This document shows, piece by piece, positions 1-8,600 of a stretch of DNA of 39,128 nt (position 1 is its first letter; each line of letters begins with the position of its first letter). The stretch is from Aquificota bacterium (GTDB taxonomy: Bacteria > Aquificota > Aquificia > Aquificales > Aquificaceae): the NCBI GenBank assembly GCA_013154375.1, contig JAADCR010000026.1, forward strand, positions 1 through 39,128, read 5' to 3'. The translations under genes and the position numbers were made by a program. Below the pieces are notes generated by a model. That model made no database searches, was not told the DNA's origin, and saw only the letters and a list, made by a program, of their open reading frames with translations.

Positions 1-618
1 GACGAGTCGTGGCGGAACATAAACGCGATAGACGACGCGTGCGAGGAGCTGCTCCTTACGGCCGACAAGCTCACCGTAGCGGCCCTTACGGCCGCCGCGG
101 GAGCCGGGGGGTTCTACCTCGCCCTCGCGTGCGACCTCGTTTACGCCCGTAAGGGCGTCGTTTTAAACCCTCACTACAAGAACGTGGGTAACCTCTACGG
201 CTCGGAGTTCTGGACGCTTACGCTCCCGATGCGTACGGGCAGCTGGGAGAAGGCCTTAAGCGTTATTAACTACCGCCTTCCGCTTCTGGCCGAGCAGGCG
301 CTCGAGCTTAACCTCGTGGACGGGGTTTTCGGGAGCAGTTACGCGTCGTTTTTAGAAGAGCTACACGGACGCCTTACGGCGTTTTTAGACTCTAAAGAGG
401 GGAGGCTTTTTCTCGAGCAAAAGAGAAAAGAGCGCTCGGGCGGCGCGTGGCGGGAGAAGCTTAAGCGCGCGCGGGAGCACGAGCTGGAGCGGATGAGGGT
501 AAGCTTTTACGGGTTTGACACGAGCTATCACGTGGCACGCTACTACTTCGTCCACCGCGTCCCGCCGTACCGCACGCCGCCGTATCTGGCCAAGCACCGC
601 CGGCTCAGACCACCCTGA
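1..618 (+). CDS. hypX: HypX, C-terminal part (hydrogenase maturation, CO ligand synthesis)
   Basis: Partial gene: the reading frame is open from base 1 and ends at TGA 616-618, giving 205 residues. The visible part is a crotonase (enoyl-CoA hydratase)-like domain with an Ala/Gly-rich stretch near residues 30-40 and the HypX-type ending FYGFDTSYHVARYYFVH followed by a basic tail ending in [10 protein letters not shown]. HypX is a cytosolic enzyme; in the family the missing N-terminal part holds a formyl-tetrahydrofolate-type transferase domain and the protein makes the CO ligand of NiFe-hydrogenase from a formyl group. It converges on pncB and overlaps it by 14 bases. The missing upstream DNA should hold other hydrogenase genes, but this cannot be seen. 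The identification rests on recalled family features. Confidence 0.82.
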   Translation, partial: DESWRNINAIDDACEELLLTADKLTVAALTAAAGAGGFYLALACDLVYARKGVVLNPHYKNVGNLYGSEFWTLTLPMRTGSWEKALSVINYRLPLLAEQALELNLVDGVFGSSYASFLEELHGRLTAFLDSKEGRLFLEQKRKERSGGAWREKLKRAREHELERMRVSFYGFDTSYHVARYYFVHRVPPYRTPPYLAKHRRLRPP

Positions 619-1849
619 CCTCGTAGCGGGCCTTCTCGAGCCTTTTAAGCTCGTCCGGCAGGCGGCGCAGCTCTTCGTTAAGCAGCTCGCGGGCCTCCTT
701 AAGCGAGGGCGGGGAGGTGACCTCTTTCACGAGCGGCTCGCCGTCGCGCTTCTGGTTAAAGGGCACCACCTCGTCGTAGACGGCCTTACCGTCGCGGTAG
801 TATCGGTAGACCTGACGCTTGTACGGGAAGGTTCTCTTGCCCGGGCTCAGCTTGTAGGTGGGTCTGCCGTCGTACTCGACGAGCTTGTAGGCCATGTCGA
901 GGTAGGGCGCGTCGGCGGAGGTGAGTACTTTAGTCCCTACGCCGAAGGCGTCTACGGGTACGCCTTTCGAGAGCCAGTCGTCTATGGCGTACTCGTCCAC
1001 GCCGCCGCTTACGATGATTTTTACCTCCTTAAGGCCCGCCTCGTCGAGAAGGCGTCTGAGCTCGGGCACCAGCGCGGCGACGTCGCCGCTGTCGACGCGT
1101 ATGCCTAAGACGGGGTAGCCCTCGCGGGCAAGCTTTATCACCTTCCGTACGGCCTTAATAGGGTCGTAGGTGTCTACTAAAAAGACGGCGTTGTTGGGGT
1201 AGCTGCGGGCGAAGGCCTTAAAGGCCTCCTCTTCGCCGAAGACCATAACGAACGAGTGGGCCATGGTGCCCACGGGCGGGATGCCGAAGCGGCGGCAGGC
1301 CTCGAGGTTGGAGCTGCCGTAAAAGCCGGTAAGGTAGCACGAGCGCGCGCCGTAAAGACCGGCCTCGAGACCGTGGGCCCGCCTAAGCCCGAAGTCGACC
1401 ACGCGCCGGCCCCGCGCGGCCAGCACGCACCTTACGGCCTTCGAGGCTATCACCGTCTGGAGGTGGAAGGTGTTTATCGCGAGCGTCTCGAGAAGCTGGG
1501 CCTCGGGCAGGGAGGCCTCCACCTGCAGCACGGGCTCGTTCTGAAACACGACGCGCCCCTCGTCCACGGCGTAGAGCTTCCCTTTAAACTCGAACTCCCT
1601 TAGGTAGTCTAAAAACCACTCCTCGAACAGGCCCGTGGAGCGGAGGAACTTAAGCTCCTCGTCGCCGAAGCGGAACCGCTCGAGCCGCTCTAAAAAGGTG
1701 GCCAGACCGGCGTTTACCAAAAAGTTCCGCTGCTCGGGCAGCTTCCGGACGAATAGGGAGAACACCGCGTTAGCGGTCTTTCCTTCTTTTAGGTAAACTT
1801 GAGCCATGGTAAACTCGTACAGGTCGGTATACAGGCCCAGACGCGTCAT
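605..1849 (-). CDS. pncB: Nicotinate phosphoribosyltransferase
   Basis: A 414-residue protein of normal family length that makes nicotinate mononucleotide from nicotinate and PRPP in the NAD salvage pathway. Visible motifs are the N-terminal [21 protein letters not shown] (about 152-160), GTMAHSF with the family's phosphorylated histidine at about residue 198, RVDSGD (251-256) and AFGVGTKV (301-308) in the phosphoribosyl site. The frame is open 58 codons further upstream, but that extension has no family similarity and would run through the start of purN, so ATG 1849 is chosen. A TAAACT hexamer lies exactly 7 bases before this ATG and there is no ribosome binding site, which fits a leaderless transcript. 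It is divergent from purN with a 24-base gap. Confidence 0.93.
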   Translation of the reverse strand: MTRLGLYTDLYEFTMAQVYLKEGKTANAVFSLFVRKLPEQRNFLVNAGLATFLERLERFRFGDEELKFLRSTGLFEEWFLDYLREFEFKGKLYAVDEGRVVFQNEPVLQVEASLPEAQLLETLAINTFHLQTVIASKAVRCVLAARGRRVVDFGLRRAHGLEAGLYGARSCYLTGFYGSSNLEACRRFGIPPVGTMAHSFVMVFGEEEAFKAFARSYPNNAVFLVDTYDPIKAVRKVIKLAREGYPVLGIRVDSGDVAALVPELRRLLDEAGLKEVKIIVSGGVDEYAIDDWLSKGVPVDAFGVGTKVLTSADAPYLDMAYKLVEYDGRPTYKLSPGKRTFPYKRQVYRYYRDGKAVYDEVVPFNQKRDGEPLVKEVTSPPSLKEARELLNEELRRLPDELKRLEKARYEVRVV

Positions 1850-1873
1850 AGTAAACAGTTTAAAATTACACCC
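1850..1873. promoter_or_regulatory. 24-base divergent promoter between pncB and purN
   Basis: The start codons of two divergent genes are 24 bases apart. On the plus strand TAAAAT (1861-1866) is followed by 7 bases and then the purN ATG. On the minus strand TAAACT is followed by 7 bases and then the pncB ATG. Transcription starting at the usual distance from a -10 element would begin at or within a base or two of each start codon. Any -35 elements would lie inside the opposite gene; none was convincingly seen. Confidence 0.55.
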
Positions 1874-2524
1874 ATGCTGAGAATCGGGGTGCTCGTCTCG
1901 GGCAGGGGCTCTAACCTCCAAGCGCTTATAGACAACGTAGAGGCCGGTAAGCTGAAGGCGCGGATAGCGCTCGTAATATCGGACAACCCGGAGGCGCAGG
2001 CTATAAAGCGGTGCCAGAAGCACGGCGTGCCGTGTAAGGTGCTCCGCAGGGAGGACTTCCCGTCTAAGAAGGCTTTTGAGGAGGAGATGGTAAGGGCTTT
2101 AAAGGAAGCGGGCGTGGAGCTGGTGGTGCTGGCGGGCTTTATGAGGATTCTCTCTAAGCACTTTATCGAGCACTTTCCCGAGCGCGTAATAAACGTCCAC
2201 CCCTCGCTTCTGCCCTCGTTTAAGGGGCTCGAGGCCCAGAGGCAGGCCGTGGAGTACGGCGCGCGCTTTAGCGGCTGTACGGTACACCTCGTGGACGAGA
2301 CGGTGGACGGCGGGCCGGTAATAGTGCAGGCGGTGGTGCCCGTCCTGCCCGAGGACACGGCCGAGAGTCTGGCCGAGCGGATACTTAAGTGGGAGCACCG
2401 GATACTGCCGCAAGCGGTCCAGTGGTTTGCGGAGGGGCGCGTGAGCGTAGAGGGTAGAAAGGTGCTCGTGGAAGGGGCGCGCTACGGGACGCTCCCCGTA
2501 AATCCCGAGCTGGAAGGATTTTAA
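1874..2524 (+). CDS. purN: Phosphoribosylglycinamide formyltransferase
   Basis: A 216-residue GAR transformylase that uses 10-formyl-tetrahydrofolate in purine synthesis. The phosphate-binding segment [11 protein letters not shown] sits at about residues 8-18. The catalytic triad of the family is present: Asn107 and His109 in INVHPSLLP, and Asp145 in VDETVDGGP. The start is ATG 1874, where the family sequence [14 protein letters not shown] begins; the frame continues 25 codons upstream without similarity. TAAAAT lies 7 bases before the ATG. The stop codon TAA (2522-2524) forms the first half of a TAAAAT hexamer in front of hslO. Confidence 0.95.
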   Translation: MLRIGVLVSGRGSNLQALIDNVEAGKLKARIALVISDNPEAQAIKRCQKHGVPCKVLRREDFPSKKAFEEEMVRALKEAGVELVVLAGFMRILSKHFIEHFPERVINVHPSLLPSFKGLEAQRQAVEYGARFSGCTVHLVDETVDGGPVIVQAVVPVLPEDTAESLAERILKWEHRILPQAVQWFAEGRVSVEGRKVLVEGARYGTLPVNPELEGF

Positions 2525-2527
2525 AAT
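2522..2527 (+). promoter_or_regulatory. TAAAAT -10 element for hslO, overlapping the purN stop codon
   Basis: TAAAAT begins with the purN stop codon TAA and ends 6 bases before the hslO ATG (2534). No ribosome binding site lies between. This fits a leaderless hslO start independent of purN transcription. The same arrangement recurs at 3503-3508, 20585-20590 and 33377-33382. Confidence 0.5.
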
Positions 2528-2533
2528 GTATAT

Positions 2534-3505
2534 ATGCTTATAAAGAAGCTCGACGAGCAGGTAAAGAAAGACCTTAAGGACTACTTCCAAGAGCGCGACT
2601 ACATGGTCATAGCCGTCCCCAAGAAAGAGCCCGTCCGCGTTTACGCGCTTAAGGCCACCAACACCGTCGAGACGGCCCGGCGCGTTCACGACCTCTCGCC
2701 CGGCGCCGCCGTGGCCATGGGCAGGGCCATAGCGGGGGCGCTCCTGCTTACCTCGCTGCTTAAGCACGGGACCAACCAGAAGCTGCTTCTTAAAATCGAG
2801 GGCGACGGGCCTATAGGGACCATAGTGGTAGAGGCGGACGCTAAGGGAAGGGTTAGGGGCTTCGTCCAGAACCCGGACGTGCCGCTTTACACGAGAGAGG
2901 AGAACGGGAAGGTTAAGGTCGACGTGGCGCGGATAGTGGGTAAGAACGGCACGCTTACGGTCGTAAAGGACCTCGGGACGGGTAAGCCCTACACGGGCGT
3001 GGTCCCGCTTATATCGGGCGAGATAGGGAAGGACATAGCTTACTACCTCTACCAGTCGGAGCAGATACCCTCGGCCGTGGCGGTGGGGGTTAAGCTTAAC
3101 GAGGACGGGAGCGTAAGACACGCGGGCGGGTATCTGGTACAGACGCTGGGCGGCAGCTCGGACAAAGTTAAAGAGCTTTTAGAGAAGCGCGTGCTCGAGC
3201 TGCCCTCGCCTACGGAGATGTTCGAGCAGGGGTTAAGGCCCGAGGACGTGGCTACGGAGATACTAAAAGACATGGAGCCCCAGCTGGTGGGGCTTAAGGA
3301 GGTGGAGTACTACTGCCCGTGCGACGAGGAGGTGGCCAAGGCCTCGCTGCTTATGCTGAGCGAGGACGAGCTTAAGGAGCTGTTTAAAGAGCAGGAGCTG
3401 GCTACGGTGAGCTGCCGCTTCTGCGGGAAAGTTTACAAGTTCGACGAGAAGGTCATAGAAGAGAAGAAGAAAAAAGGGGAGGACGAGAAGAAGAAGGAGG
3501 ATTAA
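2534..3505 (+). CDS. hslO: Redox-regulated chaperone Hsp33
   Basis: A 323-residue cytosolic holdase that in the family is switched on by oxidation of a zinc-bound four-cysteine centre. The zinc motif is intact: CPC at Cys261/263 and CRFC at Cys294/297, in the family's C-terminal redox domain. The N-terminal fold shows the expected GDGPIGTIVVEADAKGRVRGF-type core at about residues 90-110. A Lys/Glu-rich tail of about 20 residues after the zinc domain makes it slightly longer than usual. It follows purN by 9 bases. Its TAA stop is part of a TAAAAT hexamer that may serve rpsB. It matches the other oxidative-stress genes in the window (ahpC, bcp), though they are not in its operon. Confidence 0.95.
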   Translation: MLIKKLDEQVKKDLKDYFQERDYMVIAVPKKEPVRVYALKATNTVETARRVHDLSPGAAVAMGRAIAGALLLTSLLKHGTNQKLLLKIEGDGPIGTIVVEADAKGRVRGFVQNPDVPLYTREENGKVKVDVARIVGKNGTLTVVKDLGTGKPYTGVVPLISGEIGKDIAYYLYQSEQIPSAVAVGVKLNEDGSVRHAGGYLVQTLGGSSDKVKELLEKRVLELPSPTEMFEQGLRPEDVATEILKDMEPQLVGLKEVEYYCPCDEEVAKASLLMLSEDELKELFKEQELATVSCRFCGKVYKFDEKVIEEKKKKGEDEKKKED

Positions 3506-3508
3506 AAT
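3503..3508 (+). promoter_or_regulatory. Candidate -10 element for rpsB within the hslO stop codon
   Basis: TAAAAT overlaps the hslO stop codon TAA. A start about 7 bases on (near 3515) would give an rpsB leader of nearly 90 bases. No clear -35 was found. A perfect 7-bp inverted repeat, GTTCTTC-GGT-GAAGAAC (3511-3527), straddles the predicted start and lacks a T-tract, so it is not a clear terminator. Confidence 0.35.
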
Positions 3509-3515
3509 TAGTTCT

Positions 3516-3602
3516 TCGGTGAAGAACGCACCTTCCCCGCTTCGGGTTGCCCCTTAAGGGGTCCTCGGGGAAGGGAGGCAAAACCCGAAGGAGGTGTTAG
3601 CT
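3516..3602 (+). ncRNA. rpsB leader RNA with two mutually exclusive stems (candidate autoregulatory element)
   Basis: Two perfect 9-bp stems are visible. Stem A pairs CCTTCCCCG (3531-3539) with CGGGGAAGG (3566-3574). Stem B pairs CTTCGGGTT (3540-3548) with AACCCGAAG (3582-3590), and can be lengthened by GCC (3549-3551) with GGC (3577-3579) across a 2-base bulge. A small hairpin CCCC-TTAA-GGGG (3550-3561) lies between. The stems cross each other, so they are alternatives or a tight pseudoknot. Stem B takes up the first bases of the ribosome binding site AAGGAGGTG (3588-3596), so it could reduce translation. Feedback by S2 itself is the natural hypothesis, since S2 regulates its own leader in other bacteria, but it is an inference here. 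Confidence 0.5.
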
Positions 3603-4427
3603 ATGCCCGTAGTTTCTATGAAGGAGCTCCTCGAGGCGGGCGTGCACTTCGGCCACTCGAAGTCGCGCTGGAACCCTAAGATGGCGCCCTACATATACGG
3701 CGTGCGCCACGGCATTCACATCATAGACCTCAACAAAACGCTGGTGCTGCTCGAGGAGGCTTACCACTTCGTCTCGGACGTGGTGGCGCAAGGCGGCGAG
3801 GTGCTCTTCGTCGGGACCAAGAAGCAGGCTAAAGACATCATCAAAGAAGAGGCCGAGCGGTGCGGCGCTTACTACGTTAACGAGCGCTGGGTGGGCGGCC
3901 TGCTTACGAACTTCCAGACGGTCAGGAAGTCCATCTTAAGGCTTATGACGCTCGAGCGGATGGAGGCCGACGGGATATTCGACTTCCTGCCCAAGAAAGA
4001 GGTGCGCCGTCTTAAGCGCGAGATGGAGAAGCTCCAGAAGCTTTACAACGGCATAAGGAACATGAAGCGGCTGCCCGACGTTATATGGATAGTCGACACG
4101 GTGAGGGAGAAGATAGCCGTCCGGGAGGCGAGAAAGCTCGGCATACCCATAGTGGCCATAGCCGACACCAACTGCGACCCGACGCTCATAGACTACCCGA
4201 TACCGGGTAACGACGACGCGATAAAGTCCATAAAGCTGCTCACCTCTAAAATTGCCGACGCGGTTATAGAGGGTAAGCAGCGCCGTAAAGGTGAGGGCGA
4301 GGTGGCTCCGCCTACGACGAGGAAGCCCGTAGAGATTACCGAGCGCGAGCGCCAGCTCTTCGAGCAGGCCGTGGAGATGAGCGAGAAGTACGAGGAGCTC
4401 GACAAGGACTCGACGGAGTACGAGTAA
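3603..4427 (+). CDS. rpsB: 30S ribosomal protein S2
   Basis: A 274-residue S2 protein with the N-terminal signature [33 protein letters not shown] and the late DTNCDP motif. An acidic extension follows the core, ending in about 30 charged residues. The start is ATG 3603, seven bases after the strong ribosome binding site AAGGAGGTG; a GTG at 3594 in the same frame lies inside that site and is rejected. In many bacteria rpsB is followed by tsf (EF-Ts). Here purA follows after 4 bases and no tsf is present in the window. Confidence 0.98.
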   Translation: MPVVSMKELLEAGVHFGHSKSRWNPKMAPYIYGVRHGIHIIDLNKTLVLLEEAYHFVSDVVAQGGEVLFVGTKKQAKDIIKEEAERCGAYYVNERWVGGLLTNFQTVRKSILRLMTLERMEADGIFDFLPKKEVRRLKREMEKLQKLYNGIRNMKRLPDVIWIVDTVREKIAVREARKLGIPIVAIADTNCDPTLIDYPIPGNDDAIKSIKLLTSKIADAVIEGKQRRKGEGEVAPPTTRKPVEITERERQLFEQAVEMSEKYEELDKDSTEYE

Positions 4428-4431
4428 TAGT

Positions 4432-5724
4432 ATGCGCAAGCTCGTCGTTCTGGGCGCCCAGTGGGGCGACGAGGGTAAGGGGAAGATAGTAGACCTGCTT
4501 TCCGAGCGCTACGAGCTGGTGGCCCGCTTCCAAGGCGGGAGTAACGCGGGCCACACCGTAGTGGCCAACGGAAAGAAGTTTATCCTCCACCTGCTGCCCA
4601 CGGGCGCCCTCCACCCTCACGCCCGCTGCGTCATAGCGCAGGGCGTGGTCGTCGACCTCGAGGTGCTTACGCAGGAGGTTAACGCGCTCGAGGAGGCGGG
4701 TCTGCCCGTAAAGGAGCGGCTTATCTTAAGCGACAAGGCCCACCTCGTGCTGCCTTACCACAAGCTCTTAGACGGTCTTTTTGAAAAAAAGAAGGGGATA
4801 GGTACCACGCTCCGGGGCGTAGGCCCGGCGTACATGTTTAAGTACGCCCGTAAGGGGATAAGGGTCTGCGACCTGTTTAACGAGAAGAGGTTTTTCGAGC
4901 TCGTGGAGGAGAACGCGGAGTTCGTAAAGGAGCTGTGCGAGAAGGTCTTCTGCGAGAAGTTCGAGCTTAACGCCCGCGAGCTTGCCGAGAGACAGCTCGA
5001 GCTGTTTGAGCCTTTTAAGTCTTGCGTAAAAGACGCTTCGCGTTACCTCTCTTCGTTTGAAGGCAGGCTGCTTTTTGAGGGCGCTCAGGGCACGCTGCTG
5101 GACGTGGACGCGGGTACTTACCCTTACGTGACGTCTTCCAACTCTTCGGCTTTAGGGCTTACGAGCGGCACGGGGCTGCCGCCGCGCTTTTTCGCCGACG
5201 CGTACAGCCTCGGGATATCTAAGGCCTACGCTACGCGCGTGGGCGAGGGGCCGTTCCCTACCGAGGCTAAGGGCGAGGAGGGGGAGCTGCTGAGGCGGCT
5301 GGGGAACGAGTACGGCTCGACGACGGGCAGGCCCCGCAGGTGCGGCTGGCTCGACCTCGTAGCCTTAAGGTACGCCAAGCGCGTAAACGAGTTCGACGGT
5401 CTGGCCTTGACGAAGCTCGACGTGCTGGACCACTTTGACCGGATAAAGGTCTGCGTGGCTTACCGGTACGAGGGGAGGGTCGTGGAGGAGTTCCCGGCCT
5501 GCGGCGAGGAGCTCTGGCGCGTCGAGCCCGTCTACGAGGAGCTGCCGGGCTGGAGGAGAAGCACGCGCGGGATAACGCGCTTTGAGGAGCTTCCCGAGGA
5601 GGCTAAGCGCTTTATCGAGTTCGTAGAGGAGTTTACGGGCGTGCCCGTGGTTATGCTCTCGACGGGCCCGGGACGGGAAGAGGTGGTATGGAGAGAGACG
5701 GGTCTAAGCGCGAGCTCTTTATAA
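4432..5724 (+). CDS. purA: Adenylosuccinate synthetase
   Basis: A 430-residue enzyme that condenses IMP and aspartate using GTP in AMP synthesis. The GTP-binding loop WGDEGKGKIVD (residues 11-21) carries the catalytic Asp13, and GSNAGHTVV supplies the catalytic His41. YGSTTGRPRRCGW and TKLDVLDHFD mark the IMP and guanine sites. It starts 4 bases after rpsB, so it is probably co-transcribed with it. Its last 37 bases overlap the start of the next membrane-protein gene. Together with purN it gives the left end of the window a purine theme. Confidence 0.97.
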   Translation: MRKLVVLGAQWGDEGKGKIVDLLSERYELVARFQGGSNAGHTVVANGKKFILHLLPTGALHPHARCVIAQGVVVDLEVLTQEVNALEEAGLPVKERLILSDKAHLVLPYHKLLDGLFEKKKGIGTTLRGVGPAYMFKYARKGIRVCDLFNEKRFFELVEENAEFVKELCEKVFCEKFELNARELAERQLELFEPFKSCVKDASRYLSSFEGRLLFEGAQGTLLDVDAGTYPYVTSSNSSALGLTSGTGLPPRFFADAYSLGISKAYATRVGEGPFPTEAKGEEGELLRRLGNEYGSTTGRPRRCGWLDLVALRYAKRVNEFDGLALTKLDVLDHFDRIKVCVAYRYEGRVVEEFPACGEELWRVEPVYEELPGWRRSTRGITRFEELPEEAKRFIEFVEEFTGVPVVMLSTGPGREEVVWRETGLSASSL

Positions 5725-6113
5725 AGCGGGCGAGGGAGTTCGGGTACGCGGTGCTTGCCGGCTACACGCTTATGCTCGTGGGCGCCCTCGTGCTTTATCC
5801 TTACTTTAAGCTGCCGGTCTCGGAGCGGCTGGTGCGTTACGTTTACGCGCTCGAGCTCGGCTCGGCGGCCTTTGCCTACGCTCTGGCTTACGCCGTAAGG
5901 CGTCTTTTTCTTCCCGTAAAGGCCGAAGGGGAGTACTGGGGCTTTATAGCTATGCGCCGCTACTTCTGGAGCTACGCGTTTATAACGCTACCTTACCTTA
6001 TAGGCTACGCTATGTTCGTCTTCTCGGGACACCTGCCGAGCCTGCTCCTCGGCTACGCCCTGAGCGCCTTGGGCGTTATAATCTTCCTCCCTAAAAAGGG
6101 CGACGTGGTATGA
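5688..6113 (+). CDS. Small four-helix membrane protein, function unknown
   Basis: A 141-residue protein I do not recognise. It starts at ATG 5688 inside purA, preceded by a GAAGAGGTGG-like binding site, and overlaps gspD by 4 bases. After a basic N-terminus it has four hydrophobic segments at about residues 18-38, 50-70, 88-110 and 114-135, a polar loop with VKAEGEYW between the second and third, and a short charged tail KKGDVV. The translational coupling to gspD suggests it belongs to the secretion operon, perhaps as an accessory inner-membrane protein, but no secretion-family motif is visible. It has no cysteines or obvious catalytic residues. Confidence 0.75.
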   Translation: MERDGSKRELFIKRAREFGYAVLAGYTLMLVGALVLYPYFKLPVSERLVRYVYALELGSAAFAYALAYAVRRLFLPVKAEGEYWGFIAMRRYFWSYAFITLPYLIGYAMFVFSGHLPSLLLGYALSALGVIIFLPKKGDVV

Positions 6114-7975
6114 GGCGTCTGCTTGCGCTTCTGCTGGTTCAGCTCGTCTTTGCGGGCGTTCTGCTTAACTTCGACGAGGTCGAGATTAAGGTGGCCGCGG
6201 AGCAGATTGCCCGCTTGCTGGGTAAGAACGTGGTGGTGGACCCGCGCGTCCGCGGGAAGATAACGCTCATATCCGTAAAAGAGGTAAGCCCTAAGGAGGC
6301 TTTCGAGCTTTTCTCGCAGGCTCTGGCGGCTCAGGGTTACGCGGTTATAGACGAGGGTAAGGTTATAAAGGTCGTGCCTACGGCCCAAGGCGTGGCTTTT
6401 ACGCGCTTAAAAAGCGGCGAGGGGGGCGAGTTCGTTACCATGGTCTTTAAGCTTAAGCGCGTGAACGCCTCCCAGACGCTGAGCGCGATTAGGCCTTTCT
6501 TGTCGCCTTACGGGAAGGCTACGGTCCACGCGCCCTCCAACGCCGTCATAGTTACCGACTTTGCCGACTCGGTGGAGAAGGTTAAAGAGATTCTCGCGCT
6601 GCTCGACAGACCCTCCTCGGCCGGTCAGGTCCGCGTCTACGAGCTTAAGTTCGTAAGCCCCTCTTACGCGCTTAAGCTCCTCTCGCCGGTTTCCACGCTG
6701 TCGACGAAGCGCTACGGCGAGCCCGCGGTCTTTAGCGCGGTGGAGGAGCTAAACAAGCTCGTCGTCTACGCCCGGCCCGAGGTGCACGAGGTGGTTAAGC
6801 GCGTGCTCGAGGAGCTCGACACGCCCGAGGCGGCTCAGGCGGAGCGGAGCTTCTACATTTTACCTTTAAGCTACATCTCGGCCGAGGAGCTCTACGAGAG
6901 CCTAAAGAGCCTATTTCAGGGCGTAAAGACGACGGGTAAGAAGGGCCGGAGCAAGACCGCCCCGTCGATAACCACCGAGAGCGGGATGCGGATAGGCATA
7001 GACAAGCGGACGAACGCTCTTATTCTGTTTGCCACGCGTCAGGAGTACGAGGCGGTTAAGCGTTTCGTCGAGAAGCTCGACGTTAGGAGAAAGCAGGTGC
7101 TTATTACCGCTACGGTGGTGGAGGCTTCGGCTAAGAAGGTGCTCGAGTCGGGCGTAAGGTGGCAGATACTCGGCACGCAAGGGGGCGCCGCCTTTAAGGG
7201 CTCGTCTCTGCAGGACGTTTACAACGCCTTTAAGTCGGGGCAGCTCGTTATAGGCGCTTTCTCTACTTCGGGGACGACGGTAAACGTGGCGGGCGTGGAG
7301 CTCTTCTTCCCGGACCTCGTGTTTCTGTTCTCGCTGCTCGAGACGGGAACGGGCTTCAGGGTGGTGTCTAACCCTAAGGTTCTTACGCTGGACAACCAGC
7401 CGGCGCTTATAAAGGTCGGTCAGGTGGTTCCCTTCCCGACGGGGATAAAGTACGACGTTAACGGAAACCCTATAATAACTTACGACTACAAAGACGTGGG
7501 GCTTAAGCTTAACATAACGCCGCGGATAACCGGCTCGACGGTAAGGCTCGTTATAGACCTGACGCTCCAAGAGATTACGGGCTACCTTACCAATCAGGTG
7601 GCGGGCGTTAACTACACGGTGCCCATAACCTCCAACCGGGAGCTGAACTCCGACGTGGTGGTGGAGAACGGGCAGACGGTGGTCATAGGCGGTCTTATAA
7701 GCCGTAAGACGCTAAAGACCGTAGAGAAGGTGCCGGGCTTGGGCGACGTGCCGCTCGTGGGCAGGCTCTTCCGCTACGACCGCGACGAGAACGACCGGAC
7801 GAGCCTCTTTATCTTCTTAACGCCCTTCGTCGTCTCCTCGCCCGAGGAGCTCTCTAAGATAACGCAGGCCCACCAAGAGCTCGCGCGTAAGCTCGTCGAG
7901 CTCTCTAAAAAGAGGGAAGAGCCGCAGGTAGAGGTGGAGGACGACGACTTTTTCGAAGATGAAGAGCTTTTCTAA
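6110..7975 (+). CDS. gspD: Type II secretion system secretin GspD
   Basis: A 621-residue outer-membrane secretin. A signal peptide occupies about residues 1-17. It is followed by the N0 domain (VEIKVAAEQIARLLGKNVVVD, then VAP-like VIKVVPT near residue 85), three repeated N domains to about residue 345, and the secretin core. The core ends in the family motif VPGLGDVPLVGRLF (541-554) and a FIFLTPFVV strand. The last 20 residues are strongly acidic. No lipoprotein or pilotin motif is visible. The gene overlaps its upstream neighbour by 4 bases and the gspN-like gene by 17. A type IV pilus secretin is less likely because gspK follows. Confidence 0.93.
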   Translation: MRRLLALLLVQLVFAGVLLNFDEVEIKVAAEQIARLLGKNVVVDPRVRGKITLISVKEVSPKEAFELFSQALAAQGYAVIDEGKVIKVVPTAQGVAFTRLKSGEGGEFVTMVFKLKRVNASQTLSAIRPFLSPYGKATVHAPSNAVIVTDFADSVEKVKEILALLDRPSSAGQVRVYELKFVSPSYALKLLSPVSTLSTKRYGEPAVFSAVEELNKLVVYARPEVHEVVKRVLEELDTPEAAQAERSFYILPLSYISAEELYESLKSLFQGVKTTGKKGRSKTAPSITTESGMRIGIDKRTNALILFATRQEYEAVKRFVEKLDVRRKQVLITATVVEASAKKVLESGVRWQILGTQGGAAFKGSSLQDVYNAFKSGQLVIGAFSTSGTTVNVAGVELFFPDLVFLFSLLETGTGFRVVSNPKVLTLDNQPALIKVGQVVPFPTGIKYDVNGNPIITYDYKDVGLKLNITPRITGSTVRLVIDLTLQEITGYLTNQVAGVNYTVPITSNRELNSDVVVENGQTVVIGGLISRKTLKTVEKVPGLGDVPLVGRLFRYDRDENDRTSLFIFLTPFVVSSPEELSKITQAHQELARKLVELSKKREEPQVEVEDDDFFEDEELF

Positions 7976-8600
7976 GCTTTTAGGGCTTTTAGGCCTTACT
8001 TTTTTACTGGTGCTGCTTTCTCTTTTCGTCTGGGTGCCTAAGTTCGTTCTGCTGGACGCGAGGGCTTCTAAAGAGGGGCTCTTTTTGCTGCCTGCGGAGG
8101 TTAAAGAGCAGTTTACGGGCTTTACGGCCCGTAAGGGCCGTCTTTTTTTTAAGGGGAGAGAGCTTTTAAGGTTTGACGAGCTTAGGCTTAAGCTGCTGCC
8201 GCTCCAGAGGCTCGAGCTCGTCTGCGGGGAGGGCCGTCTTAGCCTCGTTTTCTTTTTAAAGCGTTTTAGGGCTTTAGAGGCGGAAGGCTACCGATGTCTT
8301 AGCTTTGCCGAGGAGGTTAGCGGACGCGTGAGGGCCGTCGGGGACGGGTTTGAGGGCAGGCTGGTGGTAAAGGGGTTGGTTACGGACGGGACTAAAGCCG
8401 AGAGGCTGGAGCTCGTTTTTGAGGGTAAAAGGTTCCGCGGGAAGGTGGTGCTGGCGCCGGGCCTGACGCTTACGGGCGGGGGGAGCTTGAAGCCGGGAGG
8501 GGAGCTCTTAGATACGCGCGTGGAGGGGAGCTTCCGCGGGAGCGCGGGCGGGTTTAGGTTAAGCGGGACGCTCGGGCGGTTAAGGGTGGAGCCGTTGTGA
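7959..8600 (+). CDS. GspN-like type II secretion protein
   Basis: A 213-residue protein with one N-terminal membrane anchor (about residues 7-28) and a periplasmic, beta-strand-rich remainder with many short charged strands and Gly-rich turns. The size, topology and position between gspD and gspK fit GspN (a component made by some type II systems), but sequence similarity is low, so the assignment is tentative; GspC is an alternative for the position. It overlaps gspD by 17 bases and gspK by 4. Codons 56-64 contain a strong intrinsic-terminator-like hairpin with eight T residues (listed separately), which would lower expression of the genes after this point. Confidence 0.6.
   Translation: MKSFSKLLGLLGLTFLLVLLSLFVWVPKFVLLDARASKEGLFLLPAEVKEQFTGFTARKGRLFFKGRELLRFDELRLKLLPLQRLELVCGEGRLSLVFFLKRFRALEAEGYRCLSFAEEVSGRVRAVGDGFEGRLVVKGLVTDGTKAERLELVFEGKRFRGKVVLAPGLTLTGGGSLKPGGELLDTRVEGSFRGSAGGFRLSGTLGRLRVEPL
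8124..8150 (+). terminator. Intrinsic-terminator-like hairpin inside the gspN-like gene
   Basis: ACGGCCC (8124-8130), loop GTAA, GGGCCGT (8135-8141) forms a perfect 7-bp GC-rich stem. It is followed by C and eight consecutive T (8143-8150). In the frame it encodes TARKGRLFF, so the amino acids could have been encoded without it. It lies about 150 bases after the gspD stop codon. If active it would separate high secretin expression from lower gspK and gspF expression; translation across it could suppress it. Confidence 0.5.

Noticed and set aside
2099-3121. A 340-codon open frame on the minus strand opposite purN and hslO
   Set aside because: It lies antisense to two clearly identified genes, crosses their boundary and has a composition of repeated His, Arg, Leu and Tyr typical of a codon-bias shadow.
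3511-3527. GTTCTTC-GGT-GAAGAAC read as a terminator after hslO
   Set aside because: The stem is AT-containing, only 7 bp, and no T-tract follows, so it does not meet the pattern of an intrinsic terminator.
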